Positions 1-6,041 of a stretch of DNA of 11,970 nucleotides are shown here, one piece after another. Made by a program: the position numbers and the translations under genes. Under the pieces are notes generated by a model. That model did not search any database. It saw only the letters and a list, made by a program, of their open reading frames with translations, and was not told the origin of the DNA. Position 1 is the first letter of the stretch. Each line of letters begins with the position of its first letter. Location of the stretch: contig CAMCYT010000068.1 of the NCBI GenBank assembly GCA_945885485.1, positions 1 through 11,970 on the forward strand, written 5' to 3'. This DNA is from Prosthecobacter debontii. Its GTDB lineage: Bacteria; Verrucomicrobiota; Verrucomicrobiia; Verrucomicrobiales; Akkermansiaceae.

Positions 1-836
1 TGGATCAGGATCCACCACATCGAGTAGGAGCTGATGCCGTTCATCCATACGGTTACCGGCGTGACGTCGCGTGTCATGTCGAGACTGTTAGGCACCACGG
101 GATTGTGGCCGAAGACGCTATTGATCACGCTGACCTCCGGATGCATATCGCCGAGCCAGACGAGGCGGTCACGTTTGATGCCGTCCCATAAAAATTCCTG
201 CATGTTGAGGTGAACGGTGTAAGCACCAGTCTCCCATATTTGGTTCAGCCTGTCATCGGAACACTTAAAGGAACCGATGTAGGAAATGTCGCGAAGTGTC
301 AGAATCGCGCGGACCTGGCTGAGTTCGACGTTGATTTTGGGATCCACGTTGTCTATGCGCACGAAACGAAAACCGCTTGGGCCGATTGTGGTTTTGCCAA
401 GCCACGGAAGTTTGACGACTTGATCGCGCAAGGCGTGATCGTTCTGTGCGCCGCGAACGCCAAGCTCCACCATCGTTTCCGCGACGGACTCTCCGAGACG
501 GATGCGCACGGAGGGCATTTCCTTGCCTTTGGTCATGGGCGTAAACAGTTCGATCGAACCGGCGATTTCCACGCCGAAATCAATTACCACGGCTCCACCC
601 GGCTTAATCACCATCGGTGGCACGGGTTCGGAAAGCACGGCCTGACCGCTGTGAGGCTTGAGCAGGTTTTCGGAATTTGTGACACCTTGCTCGGATTTCC
701 AAACCACGCGCTTCGGCTCGATGACGAAAGCGGTGAGCGGACTTTTCTTCGCGTTTGCCAAAATCACTGGCGGCTCGGCACCGGCATGAATGGAAGACAG
801 AGCTAAAAGAAGACTGGGGATGATGATTGTTTTCAT
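1..836 (-). CDS. Alpha-L-rhamnosidase-like glycoside hydrolase (GH78-type), exported, 3' end outside window
   Basis: I read 278 codons from ATG at 836 down to the window edge with no stop, so the C-terminal part is missing. The protein begins with a Sec signal (MKTIIIPSLLLALSSIHAGA). Residues about 75-185 form a beta-rich region typical of the accessory domain ahead of the catalytic barrel, including DFGVEIAGSIEL (86-97) and VRIRLGES (110-117). Residues 217-234 read WDGIKRDRLVWLGDMHPE, which matches the conserved acidic D-x3-RDR-x2-W-x-GD block at the start of the (alpha/alpha)6 barrel in GH78 and related rhamnosidases; its Asp/Glu residues are in the active-site region. The catalytic base would lie in the missing part. 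The family releases terminal L-rhamnose from glycans or glycosides, here probably in the periplasm or outside the cell. No Shine-Dalgarno is visible before the ATG. A related family with the same fold but another substrate remains possible. Confidence 0.82.
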   Translation of the reverse strand, partial: MKTIIIPSLLLALSSIHAGAEPPVILANAKKSPLTAFVIEPKRVVWKSEQGVTNSENLLKPHSGQAVLSEPVPPMVIKPGGAVVIDFGVEIAGSIELFTPMTKGKEMPSVRIRLGESVAETMVELGVRGAQNDHALRDQVVKLPWLGKTTIGPSGFRFVRIDNVDPKINVELSQVRAILTLRDISYIGSFKCSDDRLNQIWETGAYTVHLNMQEFLWDGIKRDRLVWLGDMHPEVSVINSVFGHNPVVPNSLDMTRDVTPVTVWMNGISSYSMWWILI

Positions 837-1126
837 AGTCATTAGGGGAAGGAGTCGCATTTAAAAAAATTGGATTTCACTTTTTTTGAGGCTGGCTTTG
901 TTCTATCCAAACACTCCGATCATACGGCTAACGGAACCAGTATGCCTCATCATGAGTTGTTTCGCCAGCCAGTAATTTGACACGGATGCCACCGGCAACT
1001 TGTTTTCATGTGGTCTGGCAATGTGTGATCTTCCTTATTCGTAGAATTTGGATTTTTGAACGAAAATAAAGACAAGATGGCAGCAGGATGCAGCCTCTCC
1101 TTGGGGTGAACTTACTCGACCTAACT
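837..1126. other. Intergenic spacer between two minus-strand genes
   Basis: These 290 bp separate the end of the alpha/beta hydrolase (stop at 1127) from the start of the rhamnosidase (836), both on the minus strand. The part next to the rhamnosidase start is AT-rich (runs of A at 863-869 and T at 881-887) and presumably carries its promoter. I could not find a convincing -35/-10 pair, a rho-independent terminator, or a coding frame on either strand. The 7-bp arms at 890-896 and 964-970 are too far apart (67 nt) to count as a terminator. Confidence 0.5.
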
Positions 1127-2008
1127 CTATTCTGCCGGAAGCATAAGTTTTTTTCCGCTCGCTGGCATGACCAAAGTGGGCTTACCAGTCAGCAACCCCT
1201 GCTTCACCAGAAACTCATCGGCGGCGATGAGGGTCACGCTACGCCATGGATCTTTGTTGAAAAATGAGTGATTTTGACCAACAGCAATCTGTAGATCGAT
1301 GGTTTTGGTGCCCAGGGCTTTCCATTTCGCATGAGCCACATCCCAACCTTTTTTCCACGTGTCTTTATCGCCAAAGAAAACAATCGCAGGCGGCAAGTCT
1401 GCTTTAAGATGGTTGAGGATATCGATTTCAGGGTCGGTTTTGTCTGAGTCTTCAAAGGCGGGATTGAACCAAAGGTAAGCAACCACGCTAGTATCGATGT
1501 CTTTGGGATCGGTAGGATCGTTGAGACCGGGATTCATCGTGGCGAGCGCACTGATGTGGCCGCCTGCGCTGCCTCCGCCAGTGATGATGCGTGCGGGATC
1601 GATTCCAAGTTCTGCGGCGTTTTTCTTAAACCAACGGATCGCGCTTTTCGCATCGGTGACGCAGGCGCGTTTTTTGGATTCGCCCTTTGCGAGCTTCTCC
1701 ATTCCTGCTTTCCCAAGCATCTGATATTCCGCTGTGGCGCAGACTAGGCCACGGCTGGCAAAATAAGATGCGGCGAAACGGAATTGACTGAGGCTCCCGC
1801 CCGACCAGCCGCCACCGTGGAAAAAAATCACACCGGGAACTTTGGATTTTGCGGGATCGTGATTGGGTGGGAAGAAAATTTCCATCTTCCGCTCGACGCC
1901 TGCAGAGGTTTTGTAAACGTAGGATTTTCCTTCCGGCCCCTCGAACGGCGCGGCGAAAGCCGATACACAGGAGAGCGCGAAGGAGAGGAGAGCGATCAGA
2001 GTTTTCAT
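1127..2008 (-). CDS. Exported alpha/beta hydrolase, esterase/lipase-like (BD-FAE/Aes type)
   Basis: 293-residue protein with a Sec signal peptide (MKTLIALLSFALSCVSAFAA) and a likely cut before PFEG. The alpha/beta-hydrolase fold is shown by the oxyanion-hole motif HGGGW at 64-68, the nucleophile elbow GGGSAGGH at 144-151 with Ser147, a candidate acid in FFGDKD (Asp214 or Asp216), and His247 in GQNHSFF. These fit the hormone-sensitive-lipase/BD-FAE esterase groups, which hydrolyse carboxyl esters; in PVC bacteria such proteins are often assigned to removing acetyl or feruloyl groups from polysaccharides. The substrate cannot be read from sequence. I chose ATG 2008 over the upstream TTG at 2044 because the signal peptide starts exactly there. 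The gene is monocistronic or leads toward the rhamnosidase 290 bp downstream. No Shine-Dalgarno is visible. Confidence 0.88.
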   Translation of the reverse strand: MKTLIALLSFALSCVSAFAAPFEGPEGKSYVYKTSAGVERKMEIFFPPNHDPAKSKVPGVIFFHGGGWSGGSLSQFRFAASYFASRGLVCATAEYQMLGKAGMEKLAKGESKKRACVTDAKSAIRWFKKNAAELGIDPARIITGGGSAGGHISALATMNPGLNDPTDPKDIDTSVVAYLWFNPAFEDSDKTDPEIDILNHLKADLPPAIVFFGDKDTWKKGWDVAHAKWKALGTKTIDLQIAVGQNHSFFNKDPWRSVTLIAADEFLVKQGLLTGKPTLVMPASGKKLMLPAE

Positions 2009-2095
2009 AAAATAGAAATGAATCGAAATGCCAAACCTGAGCAAGGATTAACCATGGAGCGCTCCAAGAGTTCTTAACCACAGTGCATGGAAGAG

Positions 2096-2228
2096 TTTTA
2101 ACCACGGAATTCACAGAATGAGTGTATTCAATCTGATCTTTGGAACTATTATATTTTTCATCCACACAGCGAACTCAAAGCACCAATCCAGCGCTTTAGC
2201 GCCCATTCCGTGCTTTCCGTGGTTAAAA
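2096..2228. repeat. Inverted-repeat element, 25-bp arms
   Basis: The left arm (2096-2120) and the reverse complement of the right arm (2204-2228) match at 22 of 25 positions. The outer 13 bp are identical (TTTTAACCACGGA facing TCCGTGGTTAAAA). The arms enclose 83 bp with no coding capacity, inside which a small GCGCTTTAGCGC hairpin lies at 2191-2202. A degenerate extra copy of the arm lies just outside at about 2070-2094, and an AACCACGGAA remnant is found at 9181-9190 in the other divergent spacer. Repeats around the core AACCACGGA are, from memory, common between genes in PVC genomes. The structure resembles a paired REP/BIME element or a small fold-back element. I saw no target-site duplication or transposase. 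Confidence 0.7.
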
Positions 2229-2243
2229 GAAACCTCAGTGCTT

Positions 2244-2278
2244 CGAGAGCTTTAAATTTCCAACTCTCTAAGCTCTCG
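2244..2278. repeat. Perfect 9-bp hairpin upstream of serpin gene
   Basis: CGAGAGCTT (2244-2252) and AAGCTCTCG (2270-2278) are perfect reverse complements with a 17-nt AT-rich loop. The structure lies 60-94 nt upstream of the serpin ATG and has no U-tract, so it is not a standard terminator. It could be an operator, a 5'-UTR structure if transcription starts upstream, or part of the neighbouring repeat cluster. Confidence 0.4.
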
Positions 2279-2337
2279 CTAAAATTTAACTAAGGATTTA
2301 TCGCTTCGCCTGTCTATTACTTGTAACTAAGTAAATT

Positions 2338-3570
2338 ATGAAAATGTCCCTAACCTCCCTTATGGTGACGGCCATCGCCGTATGCACCGTTAATGCCGAA
2401 GCAAAGCCAGACGGCCACGGCATTAATACCTTTGGCCTCGAACTGCATCAACGACTTGCAAAGGACGGAGGCAACATCGTCGCTTCGCCGTGGTCGATCC
2501 AGAGCGCGCTTGCCATGACTTACGCGGGTGCCGCTGGCAAAACCCGAGATGAAATGGCCGCGACCCTGCACTTCGGAGAGGACGAAAAAGCCCTGCATGC
2601 GAACTTCGCAGCGATCGCCGGGGATTTGTCAAACCTCGTCAAAACCAGCAAAAAAAACGTCGCGCAAACCGGGCGTCATGGTGGTCCTAGCACGCCCTTG
2701 GAAATCACCACCGCCAACCGCTTGTTCGGCGAGAAGAATTTCAGCTTCGAAAAACCGTTTCTCGCGCTGCTTAAAAAATCTTACGATGCCCCGCTCGAGG
2801 CCTTGGATTTCGGAAGCGCCCCTGAGTTTTCGCGGAAACACATCAACGACTGGATTGCTGGACAAACCAAAGACCGCATCAAGGATTTAATTCCTCAAGG
2901 TGCAATCGATCCGGACACGAGATTGGTGCTCGCCAACGCCATTTATATGAAGGCCGCGTGGCAATCGGAATTTTCCAAAGAAGCCGATGCAGCGTTTTTT
3001 GTGAATGGAACCCAAGCCGTGAAAGTGGCGGGTTTGGTCAAGCGGCGTGAATACGGATATCTCAAAATTCCTGGCGGCGTGAGCGTGACCGTGCCGTATG
3101 CCGATGATGGCCTACAATTTCTCATCATGGTGCCAGATGAAAAAGAAGGCCTGGTTGCGATGGAAAAAACCCTCACTGCCGATCTACTCCAACAAGCCGC
3201 TTCCGCACCTAGGCAAGAGATCGAATTGCATTATCCGAAATTCAAACTCGAGCCACCAAGTATCGCGCTTGCCGATCACCTCGCCGCCATGGGCATGCCA
3301 ACGGCATTCATACAAGGCACCGCAGATTTCTCAGGCATGGCTTCAGAAAAACTGAGTATCAGCCAGGTCGTGCACAAAGGTTTTGTCGCCGTGGATGAAT
3401 ACGGCACCGAAGCCGCAGCGGCCACGGCGGTCATTGTGGCAATTCGGTCCGCGCTCATAGAACCCGAGCAACCCCTGGAAATTCGAGTCGACCGCCCTTT
3501 CGCCTTTGCGATCCAACATACCAAAAGCGGCGCTTGTTTGTTCCTCGGTCGCGTCACGGATCCGCGGTAA
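2338..3570 (+). CDS. Exported serpin, serine-protease inhibitor with Arg-Ser reactive bond
   Basis: 410 residues, close to full serpin length after removal of a short signal peptide (about 1-20, MKMSLTSLMVTAIAVCTVNA). Serpin hallmarks are NIVASPWSIQSALAM at 46-60, the NAIYMKAAW strand at 200-208, and the C-terminal signature IRVDRPFAFAI at 382-392. The reactive-centre hinge GTEAAAAT (356-363) has the small residues needed for loop insertion, which indicates an inhibitory serpin rather than a non-inhibitory relative. Counting from the hinge (P15 = Gly356) puts P1 at Arg370 and P1' at Ser371, so trypsin-like proteases are the predicted targets. The residues TGRHGGPSTP (111-120) look like a small insertion. 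The protein probably acts in the periplasm or outside the cell. It is transcribed alone and ends before a strong hairpin. ATG at 2344 is an equally possible start two codons in. No Shine-Dalgarno is visible. Confidence 0.95.
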   Translation: MKMSLTSLMVTAIAVCTVNAEAKPDGHGINTFGLELHQRLAKDGGNIVASPWSIQSALAMTYAGAAGKTRDEMAATLHFGEDEKALHANFAAIAGDLSNLVKTSKKNVAQTGRHGGPSTPLEITTANRLFGEKNFSFEKPFLALLKKSYDAPLEALDFGSAPEFSRKHINDWIAGQTKDRIKDLIPQGAIDPDTRLVLANAIYMKAAWQSEFSKEADAAFFVNGTQAVKVAGLVKRREYGYLKIPGGVSVTVPYADDGLQFLIMVPDEKEGLVAMEKTLTADLLQQAASAPRQEIELHYPKFKLEPPSIALADHLAAMGMPTAFIQGTADFSGMASEKLSISQVVHKGFVAVDEYGTEAAAATAVIVAIRSALIEPEQPLEIRVDRPFAFAIQHTKSGACLFLGRVTDPR

Positions 3571-3604
3571 GGTTTTTTGAAAGCTTGGTAGCAATCATAC
3601 CTAT

Positions 3605-3644
3605 CTGGAAAAGCTGCCCCGACACATCGGGGCAGCTTTTCCAG
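3605..3644. terminator. Bidirectional rho-independent terminator
   Basis: An 18-bp perfect stem (3605-3622 with 3627-3644) closes on a CACA tetraloop. It has a GC-rich core flanked by an AAAA/TTTT run inside the stem, so it can work in both directions. It sits between the convergent serpin gene (stop at 3570) and the ABM-like gene (stop at 3659). Confidence 0.88.
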
Positions 3645-3658
3645 AGTCTCCGGCGGGC

Positions 3659-4018
3659 TTATTTTTGCAGACACGTCTCCAGAATGAACCACTGAACAGG
3701 CAAATCTTTCAGCGCCTCGCGCATTTTATCGAGTTCTGTGGCGGCCCCGTGGACTTCGAGTCGAACGAGTTCTGCGATACCGAGCGCCTCGCCGAGAAGG
3801 TCGCCGACGTTGTCGAGATGGAGCAGCGCCCCTTCAGCACCCACATAGGCCTCGCGGCAGAAAATGATATCTCCACAGACGGTGAAATCATAAAACAGCA
3901 CGCCCTCTTCGCTGCGGGTCCGTTCGACAAAAGCCGGCATCTTTGCGATGAACTCAGCGAGTTTGCCATCATGTGGTTTGAAATAGGGATGGAGGCTGAC
4001 GGTGGTTTGTGGAGTCAT
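3659..4018 (-). CDS. ABM-family small protein (putative quinol monooxygenase-like, dimeric alpha-beta barrel)
   Basis: 119 residues without a signal peptide, so probably cytoplasmic. The pattern fits the antibiotic-biosynthesis-monooxygenase (ABM, YgiN-like) ferredoxin-like fold. An N-terminal beta strand with HPYFKPHDGK (10-19) is followed by a helix, then the typical TRSEEGVLFYDF (34-45), a strand with DIIFCREAY (50-58), and LLHLDNV (66-72), where the family often has an A-x-x-x-H element. Such proteins act as dimers on quinols or small aromatics, but many have no known substrate, so only the fold is assigned here. The C-terminal extension of about 30 residues is slightly longer than in a minimal ABM domain. 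The gene is divergent from the ThuA-like gene, with 125 bp between starts, and there is no Shine-Dalgarno before the ATG. Confidence 0.7.
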   Translation of the reverse strand: MTPQTTVSLHPYFKPHDGKLAEFIAKMPAFVERTRSEEGVLFYDFTVCGDIIFCREAYVGAEGALLHLDNVGDLLGEALGIAELVRLEVHGAATELDKMREALKDLPVQWFILETCLQK

Positions 4019-4143
4019 GATGTGGAATTAAAACGGATGTTAAGATAAATCGAGAAACAATTGTCCTTATCAAAACTAGAATATGAGGGAACGTTTTTCA
4101 CTTTATTGATGAAATTTCGATTTAGACTTCGTAAACTTTGTTC

Positions 4144-5109
4144 ATGAAGTTAACCACCTCCTTAATCGCCCTATCTTTAATACTCTCTCTGCCTGCCTCC
4201 GCAGCTGAAAAAATGAAAGCGCTCATTGTTGACGGACAGAACAATCATGCAGTGTGGCCCAAGTCTACGGTGATGATGAAACAATATCTCGAAAGCAGTG
4301 GCTTGTTTGAGGTGGAAGTCGCCCGCGTCCGTTTGATTTCAAATTACAAACGCGAGGAATCATGGTTACCGCTGGCTGGTGCAGGAGAAACAGAAGGATC
4401 TGATAAATCTATTCCGGATCCAAGCTTCTCACCTGACTTTTCGAAATACAAAGTAGTTGTCAGTAACTTCGGGTTCGGTGCTGCGGATTGGCCCGAGCAA
4501 ACCAAGAAAAATTTTGAGAGCTACATGAATAATGGCGGGGGATTCGTATCCGTACACGCAGCTGACAACAGTTGGGGAAATTGGCCTGAATATAATAAGA
4601 TGATCGGCCTTGGTGGCTGGGGCGGTCGCAATGAAAAATCAGGTCCGTATGTGTATTATGATGCCGAAGGCAAAATCGTTCGCGAAGACGCACCCGGCAA
4701 CTGCGGAGCTCACGGACCACTGCAAGAATTCCTGATCACGATGCGCGACAAGACCCATCCGATCACCAAAGGCTTGCCGGATTTTTGGATGCATACCAAA
4801 GACGAGTGCTATTCCAACCTACGCGGCCCAGCGGAAAACATGACCATTCTCGCCACCGCTGCCGATACGCCGCAGCTCCAAAAAGCCGGGCGCAACGAAC
4901 CGATGTTGATGACACTGGTTTATGGAAAAGGCCGTGTCTTTCACACCACACTTGGCCACGACACTGAGGCGTTTGAAGGCGTTGGATTCATCGTCACTTT
5001 CCTGCGTGGTTCCGAATGGGCAGCGACAGGAAAGGTGACTCAAGAGATCCCTAAAGATTTCCCTTCTGCCGAAAAGCCTGCCACGCGCGGGTTTGAGCTG
5101 AAGAAGTGA
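4144..5109 (+). CDS. Exported ThuA-like domain protein
   Basis: 321 residues with a clear Sec signal (MKLTTSLIALSLILSLPASA, cut near 21). The rest is one ThuA-like, glutamine-amidotransferase-fold domain: KALIVDGQNNHAVWPKS (25-41) at the first strand, KYKVVVSNFG (101-110), NNGGGFVSVHAADNSW (129-144) at the position of the nucleophile elbow, THPITKGLP (204-212), and GKGRVFHTTLGHD (261-273). The usual class I amidotransferase Cys is absent, as is normal for the family, where the elbow carries H-A. ThuA was named from trehalose utilisation in rhizobia, and the PVC copies are exported and thought to act on sugars, but their reaction is not established. I chose ATG 4144, since the TTG two codons upstream adds nothing. 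The gene converges on the flavin operon with only 2 bp between stop codons. Confidence 0.86.
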   Translation: MKLTTSLIALSLILSLPASAAEKMKALIVDGQNNHAVWPKSTVMMKQYLESSGLFEVEVARVRLISNYKREESWLPLAGAGETEGSDKSIPDPSFSPDFSKYKVVVSNFGFGAADWPEQTKKNFESYMNNGGGFVSVHAADNSWGNWPEYNKMIGLGGWGGRNEKSGPYVYYDAEGKIVREDAPGNCGAHGPLQEFLITMRDKTHPITKGLPDFWMHTKDECYSNLRGPAENMTILATAADTPQLQKAGRNEPMLMTLVYGKGRVFHTTLGHDTEAFEGVGFIVTFLRGSEWAATGKVTQEIPKDFPSAEKPATRGFELKK

Positions 5110-5111
5110 AA

Positions 5112-6041
5112 CTACTTCGCGCGATCAATCGTCAGCAGTGCGCTGTCGATGAGATCGAGAGCCGTGGTGAAAGATTCATCCACATAGTAGAGACCCCAAA
5201 CCTCCTTGCCCTTTTCGTCGTCCGCTTCGCGTTTGGGAAAGCCTTTTAAATCTAACAACTGATAACCGCGCGGCAGAGAGTTATCGATTTCCACCGCGTA
5301 AACCAAGGAAGATTGGTTGTCACCGGGCTGGTTGATTTCGAGTAGAAGCTGATAAGGGTTGGATTCCTTTGAATCGCTCGGAAGGATGTAGTCGGCTGGA
5401 TCGAAGGAACCGTTCGCTGTGGGTGAAGTGACAGCATCGATGTCTTTCTCCGCTTCTGCCTCGCGCTTAGCTTTTTCCCAACCGGCGTGCTTGAAAGACC
5501 AGTATGAGGTCTCGAATTTTTCCTTCGGTTCGAGTAATGTTTTGATGTGGTAGCCACCTTGGTTTTCCAACCAGATCGCAACTTGGGGCGGCGGGCTGGT
5601 GTCGTAGGAAGGACCGGTTTTCACATTCAAACGCATCTTGTAATCCGGCGACGGGCTGTAATCAAAAACCATTTCATCTTCGCTCATTTCAAAGCGCTCC
5701 ATGGCAGGCCCGAGGTTACCGCTCCAACCGAGCACGGTTTTCACCGGTGAGGGTTGCCACCAGAAAAGCAGGGTGAGAACGGCGGTGAAGGCGAGCGTTG
5801 CCCACAGGGTTTTGCTGCGCAGGTAACTGCTGAGTGGGCGGCTGTTGTTGAAAATGTGAAGTCCGATCAGGACGATGAACACAAAACCCATCAGCGAGTG
5901 CAGGCCGATGATCCCGATGGAAAACGGCTGGATGAACGCCAGCACTCCGGTCACTGCGAGGACAAGAAAAGTCAGCGCGGTGAGCAGTGAAACGGCACGG
6001 CGCGGAAGCGTGCCGAGCTGGCGTTTGGATTTGTTAGACAT
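5112..6041 (-). CDS. Membrane protein: DUF4405-like haem/TM region fused to DUF2271-like periplasmic region
   Basis: 309 residues from ATG 6041, which overlaps the upstream FAD-oxidoreductase stop by 8 bp (ATGTCTAA), an arrangement suited to translational coupling; a longer in-frame start at 6080 is less likely. Three membrane segments are seen at about 16-37, 44-63 and 79-95. The second carries His48 and His62 (H-x13-H), the spacing used to hold two b-type haems on one helix, and resembles the DUF4405/cytochrome-b-like family. Residues about 110-309 are soluble, with VAIWLENQGGYHIKTL (154-169), a pattern I associate with DUF2271, and DAVTSPT (202-208), which resembles the ApbE flavinylation motif D-x-x-[ST]-[GS]-A-[ST] except for Pro in place of Ala. 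The likely role is passing electrons between membrane quinones and a periplasmic flavin or partner. Domain names rest on recall of family patterns; the TM topology is firmer than the DUF2271 call. Confidence 0.68.
   Translation of the reverse strand: MSNKSKRQLGTLPRRAVSLLTALTFLVLAVTGVLAFIQPFSIGIIGLHSLMGFVFIVLIGLHIFNNSRPLSSYLRSKTLWATLAFTAVLTLLFWWQPSPVKTVLGWSGNLGPAMERFEMSEDEMVFDYSPSPDYKMRLNVKTGPSYDTSPPPQVAIWLENQGGYHIKTLLEPKEKFETSYWSFKHAGWEKAKREAEAEKDIDAVTSPTANGSFDPADYILPSDSKESNPYQLLLEINQPGDNQSSLVYAVEIDNSLPRGYQLLDLKGFPKREADDEKGKEVWGLYYVDESFTTALDLIDSALLTIDRAK

Larger units (their letters stand above)
2009..2337. other. Divergent intergenic region (329 bp) with repeat structures
   Basis: This spacer separates the divergent starts of the alpha/beta hydrolase (2008, minus) and the serpin (2338, plus), so promoters for both must lie here. 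It contains a 12-bp perfect palindrome (2055-2066), an imperfect extra copy of a TTAACCAC-type motif at about 2070-2094, the 25-bp inverted repeat pair annotated separately (2096-2228), and a 9-bp hairpin (2244-2278). No protein frame is convincing. A weak TATTAC at 2315-2320 could be a -10 element for the serpin, but no good -35 matches it. Confidence 0.6.

Noticed and set aside
210..806. Plus-strand reading frame of 198 codons
   Set aside because: It is antisense to the rhamnosidase-like gene, whose motifs and signal peptide are clear; the antisense product has no recognisable features.
890..970. Inverted repeat GGCTGGC / GCCAGCC
   Set aside because: Only 7 bp with a 67-nt gap and no T-tract; expected by chance in a spacer of this size.
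1626..2165. Minus-strand frame of 179 codons overlapping the hydrolase start
   Set aside because: It is a shifted frame of the alpha/beta hydrolase with Arg/Ser-rich low-quality composition and no motif; the hydrolase frame is intact, so no frameshift needs explaining.
3665..4048. Plus-strand reading frame of 127 codons
   Set aside because: It is antisense to the ABM-like gene, which has recognisable family motifs; the antisense frame also begins inside the terminator-side region with no start signal.
4019..4143. Sigma-70 promoter between ABM-like and ThuA-like genes
   Set aside because: TAGAAT (4077-4082) and TTGATG (4106-4111) look like isolated elements but have no partner at proper spacing.
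4144..5109. Active class I glutamine amidotransferase
   Set aside because: The nucleophile Cys is missing at the elbow (VSVHAAD), as expected for ThuA-like proteins.
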